Made by a program: the position numbers and the translations under genes | Notes under the pieces: generated by a model | The model's database searches: none | Seen by the model: the letters and a program-made list of their open reading frames with translations, nothing else | What the model was told of the DNA's origin: nothing | Assembly: GCA_003554945.1 (NCBI GenBank) | Contig: PWHN01000042.1 | Coordinates: 1-5,754, forward strand | Reading direction: 5' to 3' | DNA length: 5,754 nucleotides | From: a bacterium | GTDB taxonomy: Bacteria; T1Sed10-126 | In this document: positions 1 through 5,402 of the stretch, in pieces | Layout: each line of letters opens with the position of its first letter | Position numbering within the stretch: the first letter of the stretch is position 1

Positions 1-1093
1 CAGCACGCTGAGCAAGATTTCTGACCTCTTCGGCGACCACGGCAAACCCCTTACCATGTTCACCGGCGCGGGCTGCCTCAACGGCAGCGTTTAAAGCGAG
101 AATATTGGTCTGGAAGGCAATCTCCTCTATCATCTCAGTAACTTCAGCTATCTTCTCTGAGTTGGCGTTAATTTCTGTCATGGACGACTGAAGTTTTTCC
201 ATATGCGCGGCACCCTCTTTTGCAGTATCGCGCCCCTCTTCAGCCATCTGGTTGGCCTGATTAGCATTGGAGGTGTTTTGCTCAACCATGGCGCTAATTT
301 CTTCAACCGAAGAGGTCGCTTCCTCAACTGCGGAAGCATTCTCGGCACCAACTTCAGCAAGGTTCTGGGAAGAAGAAGAAACCTGTTCAGAAGCAGTGGA
401 TACCTCTTCGGCGCCACCGGATAGGTCATCAATCAATTGGCCAAGAACGTTGGCCGCGTCGCGAACCACGTATACTCCCAAACTTCCGCCAGTCACAAGA
501 CCAGCCAGACCAATAACAGTCATCAACCACCAGGCAGCCACGTAACTGGCAGCAGCAAGTTCCTCCGCCTCTTCGGCTTCTTCTGCCGCCAGGTCAACCA
601 ACTCCGAAAGAGCGTCTTCAGCGTTGTCATATGCAGCCTCACCTTCAGTGGCACTCAACTCGAGTGCCTCCTCCAGCTCGCCCGCATCGACCAGCGAGAA
701 AACTCTATTCTGGATAGAAATAAAGTTTTGGTAGGCTGTTTCGGCCTCATCAAGCCTTGCCTCAGCAGCGCGGCTGAGGTCCCGGGCATACAGTTCATCG
801 ATCCGCTGGTTAAAAATCGAACGTGCATCTTCAACCATAGCACGGGCCTCATCGGCTTCAGCTGTTAACCCCTCACCCACCGCAGCTATTAGCTGTACCT
901 GGTTGCGTATCAAACGAGCCGTTTGAAAACGCAAAACTTCGGCCTCTTCTATCTGCCGGGCGGCTTCACGAATTTCCTGGGCGTCCTGATTAATGCCACT
1001 TAACTGCCAGAGACCGATGACAAATAACACAATAGTCACAGTAACCAGGAGAGCTACAACCCCATAAAGTTTTGTGCTAAGTTTAAACTCCAT
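1..1093 (-). CDS. Methyl-accepting chemotaxis protein, N-terminal 364 residues (open at left edge)
   Basis: Inner-membrane chemoreceptor; it should sense a periplasmic ligand and control CheA through CheW. The frame is open from ATG at 1093 to the window edge, giving 364 residues without the C-terminal helix. Residues 9-31 form TM1, 32-183 a very acidic, helical periplasmic region compatible with a four-helix-bundle sensor, and 184-210 TM2. The cytoplasmic coiled coil starts almost at once ([20 protein letters not shown], 220-239), leaving no room for a normal HAMP domain. Candidate methylation pairs sit at heptad spacing: E257/E258, E264/E265 and E271/Q272. The hairpin tip is classic ([20 protein letters not shown], 325-344; [15 protein letters not shown], 347-361). 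The start is supported by AAAGGGTG at 1101-1108, seven bases upstream. It lies 38 bases after cheW and is probably co-transcribed with it. Ligand unknown. The MCP call is certain; the sensor fold is inferred. Confidence 0.97.
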   Translation of the reverse strand, partial: MEFKLSTKLYGVVALLVTVTIVLFVIGLWQLSGINQDAQEIREAARQIEEAEVLRFQTARLIRNQVQLIAAVGEGLTAEADEARAMVEDARSIFNQRIDELYARDLSRAAEARLDEAETAYQNFISIQNRVFSLVDAGELEEALELSATEGEAAYDNAEDALSELVDLAAEEAEEAEELAAASYVAAWWLMTVIGLAGLVTGGSLGVYVVRDAANVLGQLIDDLSGGAEEVSTASEQVSSSSQNLAEVGAENASAVEEATSSVEEISAMVEQNTSNANQANQMAEEGRDTAKEGAAHMEKLQSSMTEINANSEKIAEVTEMIEEIAFQTNILALNAAVEAARAGEHGKGFAVVAEEVRNLAQRA

Positions 1094-1100
1094 GATGATT

Positions 1101-1108
1101 CACCCTTT
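1101..1108 (-). promoter_or_regulatory. Ribosome binding site of the left MCP
   Basis: The minus strand reads AAAGGGTG seven bases before ATG 1093. It is a moderate Shine-Dalgarno match and the only plausible one, and it fixes the start just ahead of TM1. Confidence 0.6.
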
Positions 1109-1131
1109 CATTATTTTGTCACAAATAATAC

Positions 1132-1740
1132 CTATCCTGTCGCAGCTTCCTGGACTTGTTGTTCATCCTTCCTCACTCCGTCAAGAGCTACTAACTCTTC
1201 CTCGCCCAGCACTTCATCAATATCAAGCAGAATTTTTACCTCTTCATTCATCTTCCCCATTCCCTGTATATACTTTGTATCGATGTCGGCTCCAAAGGAC
1301 GGTGCAGCATCTATGTTTGACTCGGGGATATCCAGAACTTCCTGGACCCGATCAACTATAAATCCCATCAACACATCCTGACTTTTATCTGACTCAAGTT
1401 TGGCCTCCACAACGATTATACAGGTCTCACTGCTAATTTCGCCCGTACGCATCCCAAACTTCACACGCAGATCAATTATTGGAATTACCTGTCCCCGCAG
1501 GTTGATAACTCCACGAACGTAACCAGGAGTTTTTGGCACAGGCGTAACCTGCGTATAACCAAATATTTCACGGACCCTCAGGATACTTATCCCGTATTCC
1601 TCCTCATCCAATACAAAAGTTAGGTATTTAGCCAAATCTACTCCAGCATCAAATTTTGCTCGATGCTCAGCAGACTGTCGTAAACCTTCGAGCTCATTGG
1701 CCATTTTTTCTTGTTCCAGGTCACTTTCTCTTTTTGTCAT
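1132..1740 (-). CDS. cheW: Chemotaxis coupling protein CheW with N-terminal extension
   Basis: Cytoplasmic adaptor that joins MCP tips to the P5 domain of CheA in receptor arrays. It has 202 residues against about 155-170 for a typical CheW. The CheW fold begins near residue 38 (AKYLTFVLDEEEYGISILRV) and continues with GVINLRGQVIPIIDLRVKFG (77-96), which includes R82, equivalent to the receptor-interface Arg62 of E. coli. The late TKYIQGMGKMNEEVKILLDI segment matches the family C-terminus. Residues 1-36 are an extra charged, probably helical segment, and about 25 acidic/Gln-rich residues trail the domain. The start at 1740 is chosen for its strong SD (AAAGGAGGG). The frame stays open to a TTG at 1818, but that codon is part of the -35 box and would lie upstream of the transcript start. 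An internal ATG at 1704 has a poor SD. It has its own promoter and is followed by an MCP 38 bases on. Confidence 0.97.
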   Translation of the reverse strand: MTKRESDLEQEKMANELEGLRQSAEHRAKFDAGVDLAKYLTFVLDEEEYGISILRVREIFGYTQVTPVPKTPGYVRGVINLRGQVIPIIDLRVKFGMRTGEISSETCIIVVEAKLESDKSQDVLMGFIVDRVQEVLDIPESNIDAAPSFGADIDTKYIQGMGKMNEEVKILLDIDEVLGEEELVALDGVRKDEQQVQEAATG

Positions 1741-1745
1741 TTTTT

Positions 1746-1754
1746 CCCTCCTTT
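1746..1754 (-). promoter_or_regulatory. Strong ribosome binding site of cheW
   Basis: The minus strand reads AAAGGAGGG, five bases before ATG 1740. This near-perfect anti-16S match decides the cheW start against the longer open frame and against the internal ATG at 1704. Confidence 0.85.
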
Positions 1755-1783
1755 GCAAATAGATATTATGACAGAACAACCAC

Positions 1784-1799
1784 ACAGTAAGTATACTGT
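1784..1799. promoter_or_regulatory. Perfect 6-4-6 inverted repeat over the cheW -10 box (possible operator)
   Basis: ACAGTA-AGTA-TACTGT is a perfect inverted repeat that contains the -10 hexamer and reaches about the expected transcription start. A dimeric regulator bound here would block RNA polymerase. It is not a LexA box, which has the opposite half-site order (CTGT-N8-ACAG). The short arms make chance occurrence possible, and no regulator is identified. Confidence 0.4.
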
Positions 1800-1818
1800 A
1801 CGCTTTATTGATTGTCAA
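1790..1818 (-). promoter_or_regulatory. Sigma70-type promoter for cheW and the left MCP
   Basis: On the minus strand, TTGACA (1813-1818, perfect -35 consensus) is followed after exactly 17 bases by TATACT (1790-1795, five of six matches to TATAAT). An A/T-rich stretch upstream of the -35 (1819-1860) could serve as an UP element. A start near 1783 would give a leader of about 43 bases ending at the strong cheW SD. Activity is inferred from the motifs only. Confidence 0.8.
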
Positions 1819-1952
1819 ATTTATATAATAAATTTATACTAAAGCTTTATAATTACAAAAGCCGTATCTATGATATGAGCTGTTTAAATTTACAGAAGGG
1901 AAAGGCTGGGAAAAATCAAGGCAAGAAACGACAATCGACACCTCCGTCCCGT

Positions 1953-3011
1953 TTAGGTGGCGGAAAGTTCTTTGACGTATTTAATTATCTGTTCGGGGAT
2001 ATTATTTAGTGGGACGACGGTGTCAACACCGCCTTTTTCTATTGCTATCTTAGGCATGCCGAAAACGACGGAAGTTTCCTCATCCTGGGCGATAGTGCGG
2101 GCCCCCTTGTCGTGCATCATTTTTAGTCCGCGGGCACCGTCACCGCCCATCCCGGTAAGAACAACCCCGATCCCGTTAACACCGGCTTCTCTTGCCACAG
2201 TCTTAAACAAGACGTCGGCGCTGGGACGCTGGTGGCAGACGCGGGGACCCTGTTTGACGCGAGCCTCGTAGCGAGCCCCTCTTCGTTTAAGCATAAGATG
2301 ATAATTACCCGGAGCAAGCAGAACCAGCCCGGGGCGCACCCGATCACCGTTTTTGGCTTCCTTAACCTGCATAGAACTCAACCCATCCAGACGTCCGGCA
2401 AACTGAGTTGTGAACCCGGCGGGCATATGCTGAGCGATCAGAATTCCCGGCGTGGACGGGGGAAGCCTTGGAATTACTCGCTTGAGCGCCTGAACGCCTC
2501 CGGTTGAAGAACCGATAGCAATGATAGTGTCGGTGGCCTTGACCCCGGAAAGAACATCCTTGTCCATTTTTTTGGCACCTTTTTGACGGTAACGCTGTCG
2601 GTATTTGTAAATATTAACCCGGGCCGCCGCTTTGACTTTATCGGCCAGTTCCTGGGACATCTCTTTAAGTCCAGAAGCGACGTTAGTGGAGGGTTTGGCG
2701 ACGACTTCAACGGCACCGTTTTCCATGGCACGCATGGCGACTTTTGAACCACCACCGGAGAGCGAGCTAACGACAACAACAGGCAGAGGTTTATGTTCCA
2801 TAAGTTTGCCCAGGAAAGTGATGCCGTCCATACGGGGCATCTCGATGTCCAGGGTAAGTACGTCGGGTTCAAGTTCAACAATCATATCACGAGCTTTATA
2901 AGGGTCAGGCGCGGTGCCGACAACCTCAATTGCAGGGTCGCGGTCAAGCCCACGCTGAAGAACCTTTCTAACAACTGCCGAGTCGTCAACTACTAAAACT
3001 TTTGTGGTCAT
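1953..3011 (-). CDS. cheB: Chemotaxis response regulator methylesterase/glutamine deamidase CheB
   Basis: Cytoplasmic adaptation enzyme: it hydrolyses receptor glutamyl methyl esters and deamidates receptor glutamines, and is activated by phosphotransfer from CheA. At 352 residues it has normal length and both domains. Receiver, about 1-120: acidic pair D9/D10, phosphoacceptor D55 (LDIEMPRMDG), S82/S83 and K106 (AKPS). A basic linker follows (about 126-158, RQRYRQKGAKK). The esterase domain runs from about 160 to 350 with IGSSTGG (Ser169), QHMP (His195) and LTGMGGDGARG (Asp291), a Ser-His-Asp triad at the same spacing as E. coli S164/H190/D286. AAGGAGT at 3016-3022 supports the ATG at 3011. 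It lies downstream of cheD across a repeat-filled 391-base gap; the 212-base gap after it contains the cheW promoter. Nothing looks broken. Confidence 0.98.
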   Translation of the reverse strand: MTTKVLVVDDSAVVRKVLQRGLDRDPAIEVVGTAPDPYKARDMIVELEPDVLTLDIEMPRMDGITFLGKLMEHKPLPVVVVSSLSGGGSKVAMRAMENGAVEVVAKPSTNVASGLKEMSQELADKVKAAARVNIYKYRQRYRQKGAKKMDKDVLSGVKATDTIIAIGSSTGGVQALKRVIPRLPPSTPGILIAQHMPAGFTTQFAGRLDGLSSMQVKEAKNGDRVRPGLVLLAPGNYHLMLKRRGARYEARVKQGPRVCHQRPSADVLFKTVAREAGVNGIGVVLTGMGGDGARGLKMMHDKGARTIAQDEETSVVFGMPKIAIEKGGVDTVVPLNNIPEQIIKYVKELSAT

Positions 3012-3015
3012 TTTT

Positions 3016-3022
3016 ACTCCTT
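3016..3022 (-). promoter_or_regulatory. Ribosome binding site of cheB
   Basis: The minus strand reads AAGGAGT, four bases before ATG 3011, a good SD at close spacing. No convincing -35/-10 pair was found just upstream, so cheB may depend on read-through from cheD across the repeats. Confidence 0.7.
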
Positions 3023-3030
3023 AAAACCGT

Positions 3031-3043
3031 GTTGCGGGTTGCG
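3031..3043. repeat. Tandem heptamer repeat, cheB-side copy
   Basis: GTTGCGGGTTGCG, or two CGCAAC heptamers on the minus strand, lies 20 bases upstream of the cheB start. A near-identical copy is at 3388-3400 and a partial one (GTTGCGGGTTT) at 3993-4003 after cheR. This family is distinct from the palindromes; its function is unknown. Confidence 0.55.
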
Positions 3044-3079
3044 AGTTAAAATCTATAACTGGAAACTGAGAACTTAAAA

Positions 3080-3110
3080 TGGATTGCGGGTCGTGGCCCG
3101 CAATGACGAC
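3080..3110 (-). repeat. Palindromic unit A1
   Basis: Stem ATTGCGGG (3083-3090) pairs with CCCGCAAT (3097-3104) around a six-base loop, with TGG before and GACGAC after. It is in the opposite orientation to A2. Confidence 0.75.
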
Positions 3111-3150
3111 CGTTGGTCAAGCCCGGTAACGCCGACCGTGATGTTTTTAC

Positions 3151-3249
3151 CGTCATTCGCGTGAAACGTGAATCCAGCGACTTTGAATTTAATAGATCTA
3201 AGATCAACGTCAAAGCCGCTGGATTGGCCGGTCAAGCCGGACAATGACG
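3151..3249 (-). repeat. Composite repeat element, copy 1 (unit A2 + linker + unit A3)
   Basis: Two palindromic units in opposite orientation flank a 49-base linker (3174-3222). Unit A2 has stem ATTCGCGT/ACGTGAAT, 8 bp with one G-T pair. Unit A3 (3223-3245) has ATTG/CAAT and CCGG/CCGG with one internal mismatch and loop TCAAG. The linker ends are themselves inverted (CCAGCGACTTTGA against TCAAAGCCGCTGG). Read on the minus strand, this linker matches the one at 5185-5246 in 22 of 23 bases at its start and 15 of 17 at its end, with unrelated middles of 9 and 22 bases. The two copies are therefore homologous across both units. Confidence 0.75.
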
Positions 3250-3260
3250 ACCAGAAGCCA

Positions 3261-3293
3261 CTGGATTGCCCGGTCAAGTGGGCAATGACGACC
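3261..3293 (-). repeat. Palindromic unit A4
   Basis: CTGGATTGCCC...GGGCAATGACGACC: stem ATTGCCC (3265-3271) pairs with GGGCAAT (3280-3286) around a loop containing GTCAAG. It is a tandem neighbour of A3 in the same orientation, sharing the trailing GACGACCA. Confidence 0.75.
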
Positions 3294-3302
3294 AAACCGG
3301 AA

Positions 3303-3348
3303 CGTCATTCCGGGCAAGCGACCGCAGGGAGCGCTACCCGGAATCCAT
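3303..3348 (+). repeat. Palindromic unit A5 with long loop
   Basis: Stem ATTCCGGG (3307-3314) pairs perfectly with CCCGGAAT (3337-3344), with an inner AGCG/CGCT pairing at 3317-3320 and 3332-3335. The GACCGCAGGGAGCG segment in the loop resembles GACCGAAGGGGCGAGCG at 5308-5324, so two long-loop variants exist in the window. Confidence 0.75.
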
Positions 3349-3387
3349 CTTGAATTTCAGGGGTTATCGTTCAAGACATTAAAACTT

Positions 3388-3400
3388 GTTGCGCGTTGCG
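3388..3400. repeat. Tandem heptamer repeat, cheD-side copy
   Basis: GTTGCGCGTTGCG ends two bases beyond the cheD stop codon and differs at one base from the copy at 3031-3043. The two bracket the palindrome cluster, which may mean the cluster arrived between them or that they belong to its ends. Confidence 0.5.
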
Positions 3401-3402
3401 TT

Positions 3403-3957
3403 TTATTCTTCCGACAGCAGATCCACGCCGTCCTCGGAGCTGAGTATGGAGACGATCCTGGACTCGCGGGTGCGGAGGCTTTTTTCGGGAGCTTCGCCGC
3501 GCTGAATAGGTTTCACCCAGACCTGGCCGGTATAATTATTAAAAATTAGTTTAAGACCATGTTCGTGCTGGACTGATTCGGCCGCAGCAGTCAGACCGTA
3601 TTCCGCAATTATTTCACGAGCAACCTTAACATTTTTTTCGCCTATATTGGCCTTTTCAAGCGCTTCAACTACCATCCCGCCGCCAAAGAGCTTAACTTCG
3701 AGATGCCGTTTATCAGAATCAACTCTCAACATTCTATCCAAAAGAGCCCTGGTCGACAGGTCACCGAAGCGATAATCAGTTTTATCCTTGCTGGCTCTAT
3801 ACTGCCGCGGCATCATAAAATGGTTCATCCCACCAAAACGATAGTGTCGATTAAAAACAGTTACAGAAACGCAGGAGCCAAGAAGGGTTGTGATCTTACA
3901 CGCCTTTCTGGTCAGATAAAGTTCGCCGGGGTGAATTGTTTTGAAATCGTAATTCAT
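3403..3957 (-). CDS. cheD: Chemoreceptor glutamine deamidase CheD
   Basis: Cytoplasmic enzyme that converts specific receptor glutamines to glutamates; in some bacteria it is also controlled by CheC and CheY-P. From ATG 3957 it has 184 residues, usual for the family. The catalytic Cys-His-Thr set is visible: LLGSCVSV with Cys29, GGMNHFMMP with His46, and Thr23 six residues before the Cys. This spacing matches T. maritima CheD T21/C27/H44. The N-terminal HPGELYLT strand and the FGGGMVVEALEKANIGEKNV segment are also typical. The C-terminus is a short acidic tail. The frame extends 12 bases to a TTG at 3969, but neither start has a well-spaced SD (AAGG lies only about two bases before the TTG), so ATG is preferred with moderate certainty. 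It follows cheR after 106 bases and precedes cheB, beyond repeat cluster A. No cheC is seen. Confidence 0.95.
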   Translation of the reverse strand: MNYDFKTIHPGELYLTRKACKITTLLGSCVSVTVFNRHYRFGGMNHFMMPRQYRASKDKTDYRFGDLSTRALLDRMLRVDSDKRHLEVKLFGGGMVVEALEKANIGEKNVKVAREIIAEYGLTAAAESVQHEHGLKLIFNNYTGQVWVKPIQRGEAPEKSLRTRESRIVSILSSEDGVDLLSEE

Positions 3958-3992
3958 AGTAGAATCCAACGCCTTGTGCAGATTTATTCGCT

Positions 3993-4003
3993 GTTGCGGG
4001 TTT
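3993..4003. repeat. Partial copy of the GTTGCGGGTT repeat
   Basis: GTTGCGGGTTT lies in the cheR-cheD gap and matches the first ten bases of the 3031-3043 copy. It is short, so it could be coincidence; its intergenic position like the other copies is the main support. Confidence 0.3.
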
Positions 4004-4063
4004 AAAATTGTTAAACCGGTATCCGTTCTTATCCGGGTTAGAGTGAATGCTTTAATATCTTCC

Positions 4064-4912
4064 CTACTTTTTTCGGTAGACCGTAGCTTTCACGTATTCA
4101 AAGGGATGCTTTACCCTTGTCAAACTTTCCGAGTGTCCTACAAAGAGATACCCACCCTTTTTCATGTGGCGATAAAACCGCTGGACCAGGCGCTCGACCA
4201 CGGGTGGATCAAAATATATGAGTACATTTCGACAGAAAATTACGTCAAATTTTTTGTTAAATGGAAAAGGCTTTTTTCGGTTAAGATTCAGATTGCCAAA
4301 CCGTGCCAGTTTTTTCAGAGACGGTTTCACACGAACCATTCTTTTCCCCTCATCATTTGTAATTGTATCAAAATAACGTTTAACAATTAATTTGTTCACA
4401 CTCTCAACGGCTTTATATGGATAAACTCCTTGTAGAGCGGTTCTAATAGCTTCTCGATTTATATCCGTACCAAGGATTTTAATGTCATACAAAGAGGGCC
4501 GCTCCATATTTTCCAACAAAGTCATAGCAAGCGTATAGACTTCCTGACCGGTTGAACAGGCAGCACTCCAAAAATGGCAGTATGAGTTTGGACTTCCCTT
4601 TAACCACCGGGCTATTTGAGGTAAAACCTGATCGGCCAAAAAATCAAAATGTTTGGACTCACGAAAAAAAGAGGTGACATTGGTGGATATGGCATCGATA
4701 AGCCTACTCAACTCTTCGCCCGAGTGATCCTTGAAAACCCGTTCATAATAATCACTGAAGTTATTGAGCCCAAGTTCTCGCAAACGCTTGTTAAGACGCG
4801 AGCGGACAAGCCCCTTTTTAGAATCTTTTAACTTTATGCCGCTATGCTCGTGAATTAAACGGGAAAGCTTTTCAAATTCCCGATCAGATATATCGATGCT
4901 ACCTCTAGCCAT
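4064..4912 (-). CDS. cheR: Chemoreceptor glutamate O-methyltransferase CheR
   Basis: Cytoplasmic S-adenosylmethionine-dependent enzyme that methylates receptor glutamates during adaptation. At 282 residues it has normal length. An all-helical N-terminal domain (about 5-75) contains the basic HSGIKLKDSKKGLVRSRLNK segment. The methyltransferase domain follows: TNVTSFFRE (77-85), the SAM loop WSAACSTGQEVYTLAM (115-130), the acidic strand end ILGTDI (D150), and FCRNVLIYFD (226-235), then GGYLFVGHSESL near the C-terminus. The small beta-subdomain (about 182-210) that reads receptor tails is present, but its loop lacks the Gly-Thr-Gly of E. coli CheR, so tail binding cannot be settled by eye. ATG 4912 has AAAGGAAA about nine bases upstream. 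By eye the gene is more A+T-rich than cheB. It lies 534 repeat-filled bases after an MCP whose tail fits CheR binding. Confidence 0.97.
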   Translation of the reverse strand: MARGSIDISDREFEKLSRLIHEHSGIKLKDSKKGLVRSRLNKRLRELGLNNFSDYYERVFKDHSGEELSRLIDAISTNVTSFFRESKHFDFLADQVLPQIARWLKGSPNSYCHFWSAACSTGQEVYTLAMTLLENMERPSLYDIKILGTDINREAIRTALQGVYPYKAVESVNKLIVKRYFDTITNDEGKRMVRVKPSLKKLARFGNLNLNRKKPFPFNKKFDVIFCRNVLIYFDPPVVERLVQRFYRHMKKGGYLFVGHSESLTRVKHPFEYVKATVYRKK

Positions 4913-4920
4913 AACAAAAA

Positions 4921-4928
4921 TTTCCTTT
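4921..4928 (-). promoter_or_regulatory. Ribosome binding site of cheR
   Basis: The minus strand reads AAAGGAAA, about nine bases before ATG 4912. It is moderate in strength and lies in an A/T-rich leader. A CTATAAAA stretch just upstream resembles a -10 but no -35 was found at proper spacing, so no promoter is called. Confidence 0.5.
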
Positions 4929-5007
4929 TATAGGGATAATTTGAATATTTGGGGTGAAATAATTCGACATTGTCCCCGGGTTGAATCCCGGTATTACCAA
5001 AAATTCA

Positions 5008-5041
5008 AACTGTATTCCGGTTCGAGGACCGGAATACAGTT
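5008..5041 (-). terminator. 14-bp perfect hairpin, possible intrinsic terminator after the right MCP
   Basis: AACTGTATTCCGGT (5008-5021) pairs without mismatch with ACCGGAATACAGTT (5028-5041) around a six-base loop, the strongest stem in the window. On the transcribed strand it is followed by TTTGAATTTTTGG, an interrupted U-rich tail. The A/T-rich stem base and broken tail make termination uncertain. The core ATTCCGG/CCGGAAT is shared with the unit at 5378-5402, so it may instead be an extended repeat copy that could also act as a processing or attenuation structure. Confidence 0.4.
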
Positions 5042-5098
5042 AAGTTCAGAAGCGAGCTTGACCTAACGCTTGTCATTCCCCGGTTTTCTCTACCGTTC

Positions 5099-5147
5099 GT
5101 CATTGTCCGGAACGAATAACGTCCCAGGGCTTGACCGGACAATCCAG
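5099..5147 (+). repeat. Palindromic unit B4 with long loop
   Basis: GTCATTGTCCGG...CCGGACAATCCAG: ATTGTCCGG (5102-5110) and CCGGACAAT (5135-5143) pair perfectly over nine bases. The 24-base loop contains GGGCTTGA, like the shorter CTTGA loop of the next unit, which suggests an insertion in the loop. Confidence 0.75.
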
Positions 5148-5158
5148 AACTAACGAAC

Positions 5159-5269
5159 GTCATTACCCGGCTTGACCGGGTAATCCAGCGACTTTGACGT
5201 TGATCTTGACTTTCGCTCGTAGAACGTTCAAATTCAACGCCGCTGGATTCCCGCTTCCGCGGGAATGAC
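5159..5269 (+). repeat. Composite repeat element, copy 2 (unit B5 + linker + unit B6)
   Basis: Unit B5 has stem ATTACCCGG/CCGGGTAAT (5162-5170, 5176-5184; nine perfect pairs, loop CTTGA). A 62-base linker follows (5185-5246), starting CCAGCG and ending CGCTGG. Unit B6 then lies in the opposite orientation with stem ATTCCCGC/GCGGGAAT (5247-5254, 5259-5266) and loop TTCC. It is homologous end to end to the element at 3151-3249 read on the other strand, with the linker middle longer by 13 bases. Unit B6 is the widespread bacterial palindrome that translates as SFPRKRES. Confidence 0.75.
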
Positions 5270-5377
5270 AATCAAAAACGCCACGCCTCTGGATCCCGGG
5301 CCGGAGTGACCGAAGGGGCGAGCGGGCGATAGGGCGAAGAGGCGCAAGCCCCAAAATCAAGGTCAAGTTCAAGATAG

Positions 5378-5402
5378 ATTCCGGCTCGTAGACCGGAATG
5401 AC
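5378..5402 (-). repeat. Palindromic unit B8
   Basis: ATTCCGG (5378-5384) pairs with CCGGAAT (5393-5399) around CTCGTAGA and is followed by the usual GAC. The loop resembles that of the 5008-5041 hairpin (TTCGAGGA). It lies 45 bases beyond the MCP stop codon in the direction of transcription. Confidence 0.65.

Larger units (their letters stand above)
3031..3400. repeat. Repeat cluster A in the cheD-cheB gap
   Basis: The 391 bases between cheD and cheB contain no credible gene. They hold at least five small palindromic units of one family, with constant outer flanks (GTCATT and AATCCAG or their complements), in both orientations: 3080-3110, 3152-3178, 3221-3250, 3261-3293 and 3303-3348. A decayed unit is likely at 3111-3131. 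The cluster is bracketed by matching GTTGCGNGTTGCG stretches at 3031-3043 and 3388-3400. In an mRNA running from cheD to cheB these units would form successive hairpins that could affect RNA stability or read-through (inference). Confidence 0.85.

Noticed and set aside
437-868. A 143-residue open frame on the plus strand
   Set aside because: It lies fully antisense to the MCP, whose frame is continuous with recognisable domains. It is a codon-bias shadow with no SD or family resemblance.
1784-1799. LexA/SOS box
   Set aside because: The half-sites are in the reverse order (ACAGTA...TACTGT) with a four-base gap, not CTGT-N8-ACAG.
1741-1818. Longer CheW starting at TTG 1818 with a hydrophobic N-terminus resembling a membrane anchor
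   Set aside because: The TTG is part of the -35 hexamer of a strong promoter and the extra codons lie over the promoter and SD. ATG 1740 has a near-perfect SD.
1850-1952. A small gene after cheB, suggested by GGAGGTG on the minus strand near 1941-1947
   Set aside because: Only GTG- or TTG-started frames of about 15-35 codons with no recognisable sequence follow. The G-rich stretch lies right after the cheB stop and there is no ATG at suitable spacing.
3080-3348. A CRISPR array
   Set aside because: Units occur in both orientations at uneven spacing with differing stem sequences, and the sequence between some units is itself conserved. CRISPR needs constant same-strand repeats and unique regular spacers.
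3168-3353. Repeated-looking small plus-strand protein in the cheD-cheB gap
   Set aside because: Its internal repetition comes from reading through units A3, A4 and A5 of the palindrome cluster.
4913-4960. Promoter for cheR from a CTATAAAA -10-like sequence
   Set aside because: No -35-like hexamer lies 16-18 bases upstream on the minus strand and the region is simply A/T-rich.
5005-5271. A small protein starting MSFPRKRESSG on the minus strand
   Set aside because: This peptide is the standard translation of the palindrome ATTCCCGC-TTCC-GCGGGAAT and flanks. The frame runs through several repeat units and has no independent support.
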